Assembly: GCA_019637555.1 (NCBI GenBank)
Contig: JAHBVK010000052.1
Location: 1 to 41,621 of the forward strand
DNA from: Anaerolineae bacterium
GTDB taxonomy: Bacteria; Chloroflexota; Anaerolineae; Aggregatilineales; UBA2796
DNA length: 41,621 bases
Direction of reading: 5' to 3'
The first letter of the stretch is position 1, and each line of letters opens with the position of its first letter. Below the pieces are notes generated by a model. The model made no database searches. It was given only the letters and a program-made list of their open reading frames with translations, and was not told the DNA's origin. The position numbers and the translations under genes were made by a program. This document shows, piece after piece, positions 24,088-30,258 of the stretch.

Positions 24088-24115
24088 TTCACAACGCGGC
24101 ACAAAGTCGTACAAT
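24088..24115 (+). promoter_or_regulatory. Promoter of the DUF2917 gene
   Basis: TTCACA (24088-24093), a 16-base spacer and TACAAT (24110-24115) predict a start near 24122. The leader of about 78 bases contains a small hairpin, GCTAAT-GAAA-ATTAGC (24159-24174), with a stable GNRA-type loop shortly before the ribosome binding site. Confidence 0.55.
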
Positions 24116-24199
24116 GCTGACGACATAAAAATTGTAAAGCACAAAGGGAAGTTGAAAAGCTAATGAAAATTAGCGGTGCTTTACAAGGGAGTAGGAGAT

Positions 24200-24493
24200 A
24201 TGAGCACCGTTAGCATTTCACCAGTCGCCCTTACTTTCAATAACGCAGCAAGCGAAGTCAGCCCGATCCGCCTCATGCTCTCGCAGCGTGAATCAATCAG
24301 TGTACAGCTTCGCGCCGGTCACGATCTTGTTCGTGTCGTCTCTGGGTGCGCGTGGATCAGTCATGAGGGCAAGGACTTCGTGCTGAAGGCTGGTGAACAG
24401 GAACAGCTCTATCGTGGACGTTTTGACACCTTAATTACCGCGCTCGGCAAACGAACCTTAGTCGTTGAACTCTTGCCAGCAGTCACCGCGTAA
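24200..24493 (+). CDS. DUF2917 family protein
   Basis: The ATG at 24200 is used because GGGAG and AGGAG (24187-24197) precede it. The 97-residue protein matches the DUF2917 pattern, a short cupin-like beta-barrel segment: SISVQLRAGHDLVRVVSGCAWISHEGKDFVLKAGEQ, given here as the block at about residues 32-67. The role of this family is not established. It has no signal peptide. It has its own promoter and is followed, after 122 bases, by a small unknown gene on the same strand. Confidence 0.72.
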   Translation: MSTVSISPVALTFNNAASEVSPIRLMLSQRESISVQLRAGHDLVRVVSGCAWISHEGKDFVLKAGEQEQLYRGRFDTLITALGKRTLVVELLPAVTA

Positions 24494-24615
24494 TACGTAA
24501 GAATTCAGGTACACGAAATCTCGATCTTCGACCACTAACATTCAATTGCTATCTATTCAGTAACGGCAGTACCTCGATTGTCCTGCGCGTACTGATACAT
24601 ATGGAGAAAACGATC

Positions 24616-24900
24616 ATGGCTACTGCATCAACAACCTTCAAGTCCCTGTTATCCATGCTGAGTCTGGGCGCCATCCGCACCCAACCGAAGCCTGCCGTCC
24701 GTCGCACAGCGGAAATCGCGGCTGTGCAAGTCATTGACGAAGAGCAGGCGTTCTTCGCCAGCATCGCTGACCTGACGCCGGAGGAACAAAGCAATCGCGT
24801 CGAACGTCGTGATTGGTACAAGCGTCTGGCGCAGCGTCAGGCGATTGCGGACGTGGAATACCGCGCTGCTCAGTATCTGAACAACAGCGGACTGCGCTAA
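24616..24900 (+). CDS. Small protein of unknown function, 94 residues
   Basis: Not recognised. The ATG at 24616 has GGAG nine bases upstream, whereas the in-frame ATG at 24601 has none. The N-terminal 35 residues are Thr/Ser-rich and then basic; the rest is strongly helical and charged (DLTPEEQSNRVERRDWYKRLAQRQAI given as the segment near 54-79). The motif LTPEEQ and the spacing of helices suggest a small helical-bundle protein. Downstream is a strong bidirectional terminator. Confidence 0.6.
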   Translation: MATASTTFKSLLSMLSLGAIRTQPKPAVRRTAEIAAVQVIDEEQAFFASIADLTPEEQSNRVERRDWYKRLAQRQAIADVEYRAAQYLNNSGLR

Positions 24901-24928
24901 TAAGTGCTATCAAGTATCACTAATCAAC

Positions 24929-24967
24929 AAAAAGAGGGGTTGCACTAAAACAGCAACCCCTCTTTTT
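24929..24967. terminator. Strong bidirectional intrinsic terminator
   Basis: A 15-bp perfect stem (AAAAAGAGGGGTTGC 24929-24943 with GCAACCCCTCTTTTT 24953-24967) and 9-base loop give T-runs on both strands. It lies between the 94-residue gene and the convergent sortase gene, so it can stop transcription from both sides. Confidence 0.92.
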
Positions 24968-24980
24968 ATTTATACAATCT

Positions 24981-25074
24981 CTCAGCACTCAGCACTGAAC
25001 TACAGGCTTAAGGCACTCCGGTACTCTTCGTACTCTGGCACTTTTCCTCAGCACTCAGCACCTAGCACTCAGCA
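24981..25074. repeat. CTCAGCA heptamer repeats ending at the sortase stop codon
   Basis: Two CTCAGCA units (24981-24994), a degenerate middle section, and four in-register units (CTCAGCA, CTCAGCA, CCTAGCA, CTCAGCA at 25047-25074) end exactly where the complement of the sortase stop codon begins (25075). On the minus strand this is a TGCTGAG series, again supplying stop triplets in all frames. Confidence 0.85.
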
Positions 25075-25710
25075 CTAATAAGGTCTGGCATGAACGATCA
25101 CCCGTGTCAAATACTCCCCCGTCGCCTGATCCCAATTGTCGCAGGTGATCAGTGTCAATTCCTCGTAGCCATGATTGCGGATCACACTGATCTCATCCGG
25201 CTCGACGTCTTTCACTTCGGTCACCTTGTAGCGGATCACAAACGGCTTTTCCGGCGATTCGCTGTAGATCATGATCTCATCGCCGCGCTTCAGTCCGTTG
25301 ATGTACTTGAATGGACCTGCTTTGCCATCTCCCAATTCCACATGTCCCGCCAGCACGTAATTACCGCCCATACCAATCTCTGGCGTACCTTCCAGATGTC
25401 CTGCGAAGTTATCCAGATAGGTCAAATCCCAATTTTCGCCCGTCGGCGTGAAGTACAAACTCGTGATCGCCGTCGATAGTGACGCTTTGGGCGAGACGAT
25501 CCTCAGCTTGTTTACGGAGATCGGTGTCACTTGCGCCGTTGTCGGGGCTGCCGTTGGTTGCAAGATCGCCGCAAGGGTAGGCGTCGGTTGTGCAGATTGC
25601 GTCGCGTTGAACTGCTGATACAGCCCGAACACGATCACCGCGCCGACGATGATCACGACACCGCTGAGTAAGCGCAGCAGTCCGTTAGGTTGGTTGGATC
25701 GACGGTACAT
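25075..25710 (-). CDS. Sortase (class D/E-like transpeptidase)
   Basis: The 211-residue protein has an N-terminal membrane anchor (about 11-31), a Thr/Pro linker and a sortase beta-barrel (about 68-211). The catalytic triad is visible: His123 in YVLAGHVELG, Cys190 in LTLITCDNW and Arg203 in YLTRVIVHARPY. Sortases cut a C-terminal sorting motif and attach the protein to a surface acceptor. In Chloroflexota, which lack a classical Gram-positive wall, the acceptor is unclear. No adjacent gene encodes an obvious LPxTG-type substrate. No ribosome binding site is evident near the ATG. Its 3' end is bordered directly by a heptamer array. Confidence 0.9.
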   Translation of the reverse strand: MYRRSNQPNGLLRLLSGVVIIVGAVIVFGLYQQFNATQSAQPTPTLAAILQPTAAPTTAQVTPISVNKLRIVSPKASLSTAITSLYFTPTGENWDLTYLDNFAGHLEGTPEIGMGGNYVLAGHVELGDGKAGPFKYINGLKRGDEIMIYSESPEKPFVIRYKVTEVKDVEPDEISVIRNHGYEELTLITCDNWDQATGEYLTRVIVHARPY

Positions 25711-25796
25711 AGGAGCTACTTGTGCTTGGCGTTCTCTGAAAGCAAATGATCAATGGCGATGGAGAATAAACAACAAACGATGAGTAAGGTGGCTGA

Positions 25797-25831
25797 ACTC
25801 ATCACTTGTCACTCATTACTCATCACTTTTT
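25797..25831. repeat. Heptamer array ACTCATC/ACTTGTC/ACTCATT
   Basis: Four to five heptads in register (ACTCATC, ACTTGTC, ACTCATT, ACTCATC, then ACTTTTT) form a third STRR-like array. It lies upstream of the sortase gene, in the otherwise unexplained 377-base interval 25711-26087. That interval also holds the arsR operator at its right end and nothing else I can identify. Confidence 0.75.
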
Positions 25832-26057
25832 TCTTGCCTCTGCGCGTTCGATGCCGATCAACTTAACTTATAGCGCCCTATTTCGCAAGCACACTTTACG
25901 AGATTGTGATGGTCAAAAAACAGCCAGTCCTACTCCGAACAAACTCTGATCGGGGTGATGCTTGCCGAACGCCGTCAGAGTCGCTTGAGTAATGAGCAAT
26001 TGCATCTGTTTCCCATGACATTCCGCACTGAGAACCGTATGCCACTACCACTAAACT

Positions 26058-26077
26058 ACATTCAGAAATTTGAATGT
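26058..26077. promoter_or_regulatory. ArsR-type operator
   Basis: ACATTCA (26058-26064) and TGAATGT (26071-26077) flank a 6-base AT-rich centre, giving the ATTCA-N8-TGAAT form typical of ArsR/SmtB operators. It ends 10 bases before the ATG of the arsR-family gene, where binding would repress transcription of the three-gene operon. Confidence 0.75.
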
Positions 26078-26087
26078 GAAGGGAACG

Positions 26088-26432
26088 ATGAACGCTCCTT
26101 ACCGCGAAACAAGTCAGATTTTTCAGGCGCTTGCACATCCCGTCAGGCTGCAAATTCTGGATCTTCTGCGGCGAGGGGAGATATGTGTGTGCCATATTGA
26201 AACAGCCCTTCAAAAGCGTCAGGCTTACGTTTCACAACAATTGATGCAGTTGAGGGAGGCTGGCATTGTAGATTGTCGTCGCGATGGTCTGCAAGTCTAC
26301 TACTGGCTAAAAGATGAACGCGTCTCCAATATGTTGACGCTTGTGCTCGGTTCTGCAACTAGCGGACATGAGCAGCTAGCCACGTGCTCTTGTCCCTTGT
26401 GTTCCGTTGTTCCGCTTGCGCAGATTAGCTGA
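26088..26432 (+). CDS. ArsR/SmtB-family metalloregulator
   Basis: The 114-residue repressor has the family winged helix (IFQALAHPVRLQILDLLRRGEICVC as the block at about 11-35, then AYVSQQLMQLREAGIVDCRRDG and YYWL). The CVC pair (Cys33, Cys35) sits in the alpha-3 metal-sensing position used by ArsR/CadC-type sensors. Three more cysteines close the protein (Cys100, Cys102, Cys105 in TCSCPLC), so As(III)/Sb(III) or a soft metal is the likely signal. The ATG at 26088 follows AAGGGA; a TTG at 26070 lies within the operator. It heads an operon with a CxxC redox protein and an ArsP-type permease. Confidence 0.9.
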   Translation: MNAPYRETSQIFQALAHPVRLQILDLLRRGEICVCHIETALQKRQAYVSQQLMQLREAGIVDCRRDGLQVYYWLKDERVSNMLTLVLGSATSGHEQLATCSCPLCSVVPLAQIS

Positions 26433-26446
26433 AAGGCAAGACTCCC

Positions 26447-26701
26447 ATGCTAAATATCAAAGTTCTCGGCTCCGGTTGCCCCAATTGCAAACGGTTGGAG
26501 GCAGAAACACGCACAGCACTGGAGGAGGCGGGTATCGCCTATGACCTCGTCAAAGTTACAGACTATGCCGACATCATGGCATACGGTGTGATGAGTACGC
26601 CTGCTTTAGTCATCAACGAGACAGTTGTTTCTAGTGGACGTATTCCAGCACGTGGAAGGATTGTCGAATGGGCAGCAGAGTTTGAATCGGCAGTACAGTA
26701 A
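26447..26701 (+). CDS. Small thioredoxin-fold CxxC protein (redox-active disulfide protein 2 type)
   Basis: The 84-residue protein is the glutaredoxin-like TM0996/MTH895 type, with the redox motif GSGCPNCKRLE (Cys11, Cys14), the cis-proline segment STPALVINE and the terminal GRIPARGRIVEW. It lies 14 bases after arsR and 63 bases before the permease gene. In such operons these proteins are thought to reduce or relay metal(loid)-bound thiols to the regulator or transporter; that role is inference here. Confidence 0.9.
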   Translation: MLNIKVLGSGCPNCKRLEAETRTALEEAGIAYDLVKVTDYADIMAYGVMSTPALVINETVVSSGRIPARGRIVEWAAEFESAVQ

Positions 26702-26764
26702 AGCTGTTGGAACCACAGCTAACTTGCCCGCTGTCAAGTGAAAGTTGAATAAGGTTAACTATCC

Positions 26765-27814
26765 ATGTCTAGCCGTACGCTCAGGCTCTCCCGTCCGGAT
26801 CGCCAAGCTTTTCTGCTCGTTGCAGCAGTGACAATCCTCTGGTGGCTGCTCTATAGCGTCCTGCAACCGCTAGCAAATTTCATTACTTATCGCGTACTGC
26901 AATTAACTCCTGGAAGTCAGGTAGGAAACGCGCTCAGTTTCTTCCTCTACGACGTCCCCAAAATCCTGATGCTTCTGACAGGTATGATCTTCCTGATCAC
27001 GACTCTGCGCAGCTTCATCACGCCTGAGCAATCACGTCACTGGCTAGGTGGTCGGCGTGAAGGTGTCGGCAACATTATCGCGGCACTGGTCGGCGTAGTT
27101 ACGCCGTTCTGTTCGTGTTCTGCGGTACCGCTGTTCATCGGGTTTGTCGAGTCAGGTGTGCCTCTCGGCGTCACCTTGTCCTTCCTAGTCTCCGCGCCAA
27201 TGGTCAACGAAGTAGCGTTAGTGCTGCTGTTCGGTCTGTTTGGTTGGCGTATTGCGGGCTTGTATTTGCTTTCCGGGCTGACGGTGGCGGTTGTAGCGGG
27301 AGTTGTCATCGGACGGCTGAAAATGGAACGTTATGTGGAAGAGTTTGTCTACCAGATCACGATCAAGAGCAGTGGTTTGAGGGCACCAGATCATTTGACT
27401 TGGACAGAGCGCTTCGAGCAGGCGCGTGATAGCACAAAGGAAATTGTCGGCAAGGTTTGGGGCTTTGTAGTTATTGGTATTGCACTCGGTGCTTTCATTC
27501 ACGGATATGTACCGGACGATTTCCTCGTGGAGGTCATGGGCAAGAATGCATGGTGGTCAGTGCCACTGGCAGTGTTACTTGGAGTGCCTCTCTATTCCAA
27601 TGCGGCGGGTGTTATATCGGTGGTTAGCGTACTGCTCGAAAAAGGGGCAACTCTTGGTACCGTACTTGCATTTATGATGTCAGTAGTTGCGCTAAGTTTG
27701 CCAGAGTTAGTCATCCTTCGTCGGGTACTCAAAACACCACTGATTGCGCTCTATGTAACAGTCGTCACGATTGGTATCACTCTGATCGGTTATATGTTTA
27801 ACCTGATTATCTGA
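26765..27814 (+). CDS. Permease of the ArsP/DUF318 family
   Basis: The 349-residue protein has about 8-9 membrane helices and the family signature VVTPFCSCSAVPLFIGF with Cys116 and Cys118, followed by SAPMVNEVALVLLFGLFGW. The second half repeats a similar element (PLYSNAAGVISVVSVLLEKGA). ArsP proteins export trivalent organoarsenicals; other members move different thiophilic compounds. The repressor with a soft-metal site and the CxxC protein in the same operon support metal(loid) efflux. No arsC or arsM is nearby, so methylated or organic arsenicals rather than arsenate handling are likely. No terminator is obvious downstream. Confidence 0.88.
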   Translation: MSSRTLRLSRPDRQAFLLVAAVTILWWLLYSVLQPLANFITYRVLQLTPGSQVGNALSFFLYDVPKILMLLTGMIFLITTLRSFITPEQSRHWLGGRREGVGNIIAALVGVVTPFCSCSAVPLFIGFVESGVPLGVTLSFLVSAPMVNEVALVLLFGLFGWRIAGLYLLSGLTVAVVAGVVIGRLKMERYVEEFVYQITIKSSGLRAPDHLTWTERFEQARDSTKEIVGKVWGFVVIGIALGAFIHGYVPDDFLVEVMGKNAWWSVPLAVLLGVPLYSNAAGVISVVSVLLEKGATLGTVLAFMMSVVALSLPELVILRRVLKTPLIALYVTVVTIGITLIGYMFNLII

Positions 27815-27885
27815 GGTATCCCTGCGCCGCTTAGTGACACAGGGCTAAACAGACCGATGCACTGCTCTCCTAACTGGAGGTGAGA

Positions 27886-28680
27886 TCACCCCCGCATTTC
27901 CATCAGATTTCCACTCTCATACCTCCGCAGCCCTGCATAAAACACCAGTATGCCGACTACCAGCACCGCCAACGATCCCGCTACCGCGATCAGCGCCGCA
28001 CCAAGCGATAGCGTCCGTAACGCCTCAATCGGAAAATACGACACGAAGATCGCCGGAATCACCGTGAACAAGATTAAGCGGATCGCGCCGTCGAAGATGA
28101 TCCCCGGATAGGTGCTGAAGGTGATCAGCGCGATCTGCCACTGCTCCGCCAGCGCCACGCCGTTGCCGATGAAAAACGTTAGCGATCCAGTCAAGATGCC
28201 GAAGCCCACGAACAACATCATTACCGCCAGCGTCAGCGCACAGAATAGGAGCAATTGTGCGGGCGTCGGATGCACGAACAGGATATAAACGATGAAGCCA
28301 AACAGCATATCGCCCCATGCCGTCGTCTGCATCTTCCCCGGCAGCAGATGGGGCAGCACACGGCGCGGATACAACATCCACACGTCAAGCTGCCCGCGCA
28401 TGATCAACCGCGCTAATTCCTGTGCATTGCCGAACAAGCCAAACGCCAGTCCGAACCCCGCCGCCGTAATCGCCCATACGGTGATCACATCCTGCACCGT
28501 CCACCCGCGCAGCACCGGAAATCGGCTGAAAAAGACCACCCAGAACACCACCCACACGCCGTCGTTGATGAACATGGCGATCACCTGCGACAAAAACGCC
28601 GCGCGGTACTCCAACTGTGCCGCCAGATTCAAGCGCACATACGCCGCCATCAACCGCAGATAATCCCCGAATCCGCGCAT
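27886..28680 (-). CDS. ABC-2-type transporter permease
   Basis: The 264-residue protein has six predicted membrane helices and the conserved pattern of the ABC-2 membrane-6 / COG3694 family: YRAAFLSQVIAMFINDGVWV, GQLDVWMLYPRRVLPHLL and the FEALRTL-like segment FPIEALRTL near the C-terminus. These permeases pair with a separate ATP-binding subunit and often a second permease, neither of which is in the window. The start at 28680 is used because the earlier in-frame ATG (28719) lies in the loop of an intrinsic terminator. Substrate unknown. Confidence 0.85.
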   Translation of the reverse strand: MRGFGDYLRLMAAYVRLNLAAQLEYRAAFLSQVIAMFINDGVWVVFWVVFFSRFPVLRGWTVQDVITVWAITAAGFGLAFGLFGNAQELARLIMRGQLDVWMLYPRRVLPHLLPGKMQTTAWGDMLFGFIVYILFVHPTPAQLLLFCALTLAVMMLFVGFGILTGSLTFFIGNGVALAEQWQIALITFSTYPGIIFDGAIRLILFTVIPAIFVSYFPIEALRTLSLGAALIAVAGSLAVLVVGILVFYAGLRRYESGNLMEMRG

Positions 28681-28702
28681 ATTTCCGTCATCTCTACCCA
28701 AC

Positions 28703-28735
28703 AAAAAACGTCGGGACATATTCTATCCCGACGTT
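28703..28735 (-). terminator. Intrinsic terminator immediately before the ABC permease
   Basis: A 10-bp stem (AACGTCGGGA 28707-28716 with TCCCGACGTT 28726-28735) and 9-base loop are followed on the minus strand by a T-run (28703-28708). It ends only 22 bases before the permease ATG, so either the permease depends on readthrough or antitermination, or its promoter lies in the short gap. Confidence 0.85.
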
Positions 28736-28757
28736 CATCGTCTCGCGTTACCTCTGG

Positions 28758-28804
28758 AGTCCCGAAGGGACTTTGTTCGTTCAGCCCGGTAATTTATTGC
28801 CGGG
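28758..28804. repeat. Two-hairpin REP-like element
   Basis: AGTCCC-GAA-GGGACT (28758-28772) is followed by CCCGGTAA-TTTA-TTGCCGGG (28785-28804, one G-T pair). The pair of compact hairpins, with AATAAATT in the second loop region on the minus strand, has the look of dispersed extragenic elements I recall from several phyla. Copy number in this genome cannot be checked here. Confidence 0.5.
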
Positions 28805-28848
28805 TCTCGTCGGTTGGAAAATGTTTCCCAATCTTAACCATCTACCAA

Positions 28849-28893
28849 CAAAGCGCCTGAAACCGCCCTGTATTCCCTGCGAACTTCAGGCGC
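28849..28893 (-). terminator. Terminator of the cysteine synthase gene
   Basis: GCGCCTGAA (28853-28861) pairs with TTCAGGCGC (28885-28893) around a 23-base loop. On the minus strand it is followed by TTTGTTGG. It lies 9 bases after the stop codon. Confidence 0.65.
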
Positions 28894-28902
28894 GTTTAAC
28901 GA

Positions 28903-29856
28903 CTACTTCCACGGCGAATGAGACAGATACTTTGCCGCGCTGTCGGGGAACAACGTCACGATAGTCGCTGATTCGCCCGCCGCAGCCGCTTCCTCCGCGA
29001 TCTTCAGCGATCCGACCAACGCCGTCGCCGCGCTGATGCCCACCAGCAAGCCTTCCTCGCGTGCCAGCCGCAGCGTCATCGCGTAACTGTCCTCGGTACT
29101 GATCGGTAAATTCCGATCCGCCAGCGTATCATCGTAGATTCCCGGCTTGATGGCGGACTCCATATGCTTCAGCCCTTCCAAACCATGAAATGGAGAATCC
29201 GGCTGCAACGACACGATCTGGATGTCACGGTTAAATTCCTTCAAGCGCCGTCCCGTGCCGATCAACGTGCCACTGGTGCCCAGTCCAGCAACGAAATGCG
29301 TCACTGTGCCTTCCGTCTGCTCCCAGATTTCCACGCCTGTCCCGTTGTAGTGCGCCTGCCAATTAGCCGGATTGTTGTACTGGTCAGCATAGAAGTAGGC
29401 ATCCGGCTCTTTCGCCACCAGTTCCCGCACCGCCCGGATCGCACCATCGGAGCCTTCCAGCGGATCGGTCAGCACCAGATCGACTCCGTAAGCCTTCAAA
29501 ATCGTGATCCGTTCGGGGCTGGCATTAGCGGGCAAAAACAGTTTGACCTTGATGCCTCGCGCCGCACCGAGCATGGCATAGGCGATTCCGGTATTGCCGC
29601 TGGTCGAATCTACCAGCGTCATGCCGGGAGCGAGTTTGCCTTCGCGCTCGGCGTTGCGGATGATGTTCAGCGCCGCTCTGTCCTTCACCGATCCACCCGG
29701 ATTCGCCCACTCTGCCTTGGCATAGACGTTGACGTTTTCCGGCAGATGCGCCGTCACGCGCTGGAAGCTGATCAGCGGTGTATTGCCGATCATCTCCTCG
29801 ATACTTGCACCCATCTTGATAGTCGCGTTATGCGGACGTACAGTCGTAGTCAGCAT
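28903..29856 (-). CDS. cysM: Cysteine synthase (CysM-type O-acetylserine/O-phosphoserine sulfhydrylase)
   Basis: The 317-residue PLP enzyme joins an activated serine with sulfide or thiosulfate to make cysteine. The Schiff-base lysine is Lys58 in NPGGSVKDR. The phosphate loop is GLGTSGTLIG, and the substrate loop STSGNTG is intact. The WANPGGSVKDRAALNII and GTVTHFVAGLGTSGT blocks align better with CysM than with CysK. It lacks a C-terminal CBS pair, so it is not a cystathionine beta-synthase of that type. AAGGA precedes the ATG. The gene stands alone; its upstream region holds a 120-base highly paired element. Confidence 0.85.
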   Translation of the reverse strand: MLTTTVRPHNATIKMGASIEEMIGNTPLISFQRVTAHLPENVNVYAKAEWANPGGSVKDRAALNIIRNAEREGKLAPGMTLVDSTSGNTGIAYAMLGAARGIKVKLFLPANASPERITILKAYGVDLVLTDPLEGSDGAIRAVRELVAKEPDAYFYADQYNNPANWQAHYNGTGVEIWEQTEGTVTHFVAGLGTSGTLIGTGRRLKEFNRDIQIVSLQPDSPFHGLEGLKHMESAIKPGIYDDTLADRNLPISTEDSYAMTLRLAREEGLLVGISAATALVGSLKIAEEAAAAGESATIVTLFPDSAAKYLSHSPWK

Positions 29857-29923
29857 GAATGTTTCCTTCGTAACCCTTTGCCCGTTCGATTTCTTCTCTC
29901 TATACCAATACTGCTAAAAGCAA

Positions 29924-30043
29924 ACGACCAGTAGGCAAATAAATAGCGCCTGCGTCCCTTGTTGTACGAGTAGTACACATGGCGAATAACGGCTATCCCG
30001 TTACCCGTCAGGGACGCAGGCGCTTCAACAGCTTACTGGTCGT
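29924..30043. ncRNA. Unidentified 120-base structured element
   Basis: An outer stem (ACGACCAGTAGGC 29924-29936 with GCTTACTGGTCGT 30031-30043, one G-T pair) and an inner 15-bp perfect stem (AGCGCCTGCGTCCCT 29945-29959 with its complement 30010-30024) flank a small internal loop (8 and 6 bases). The apex holds two hairpins: TGTAC-GAGTA-GTACA (29963-29977) and TAACGG-CTATC-CCGTTA (29987-30003). The shape is a rod ending in a three-way junction. It does not match a known RNA class by eye. A cysM leader, an independent small RNA, or a palindromic mobile element are all possible. The strand is undecided. Confidence 0.5.
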
Positions 30044-30194
30044 ATACAGTCAGTTTATCGTTACTGTGTGCTGAAGAAGAACCTATCGCCCCTGCTTCAG
30101 ACACATACAAGCCTGCTGGCTCATGCTCAATCCTATGCTGCACAATTGCTGTGTTACTTAGAACGTGTTGAACATCTACAATCTTACACAGAAG

Positions 30195-30223
30195 TCAACA
30201 GCAGTGTCAAATGCGGGTACAAT
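30195..30223 (+). promoter_or_regulatory. Promoter of the GAF-SpoIIE phosphatase gene
   Basis: TCAACA (30195-30200), a 17-base spacer and TACAAT (30218-30223) predict a start near 30230, about 29 bases before the chosen ATG. The rest of the 29857-30258 gap outside this and the 120-base element shows no further signals. Confidence 0.55.
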
Positions 30224-30258
30224 AACGCTAGCCAATGCATAGGCAGGAGCAGTTCCCC

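Noticed and set aside
25896..26213. Overlapping reading frames on both strands upstream of arsR
   Set aside because: They overlap the arsR operator and coding start and have no supporting signals.
28736..28902. T-box or other riboswitch leader before the ABC permease
   Set aside because: A GGTAACGCGAG segment vaguely recalls the T-box core, but the UGGN bulge, stem I landmarks and required length are missing, and the downstream gene is not an aminoacyl-tRNA or amino-acid gene.
29924..30043. 6S RNA, tmRNA or tRNA identity for the structured element
   Set aside because: Only the general rod shape fits 6S; length and central bubble sequence do not. There is no tRNA-like acceptor or anticodon arm pattern.
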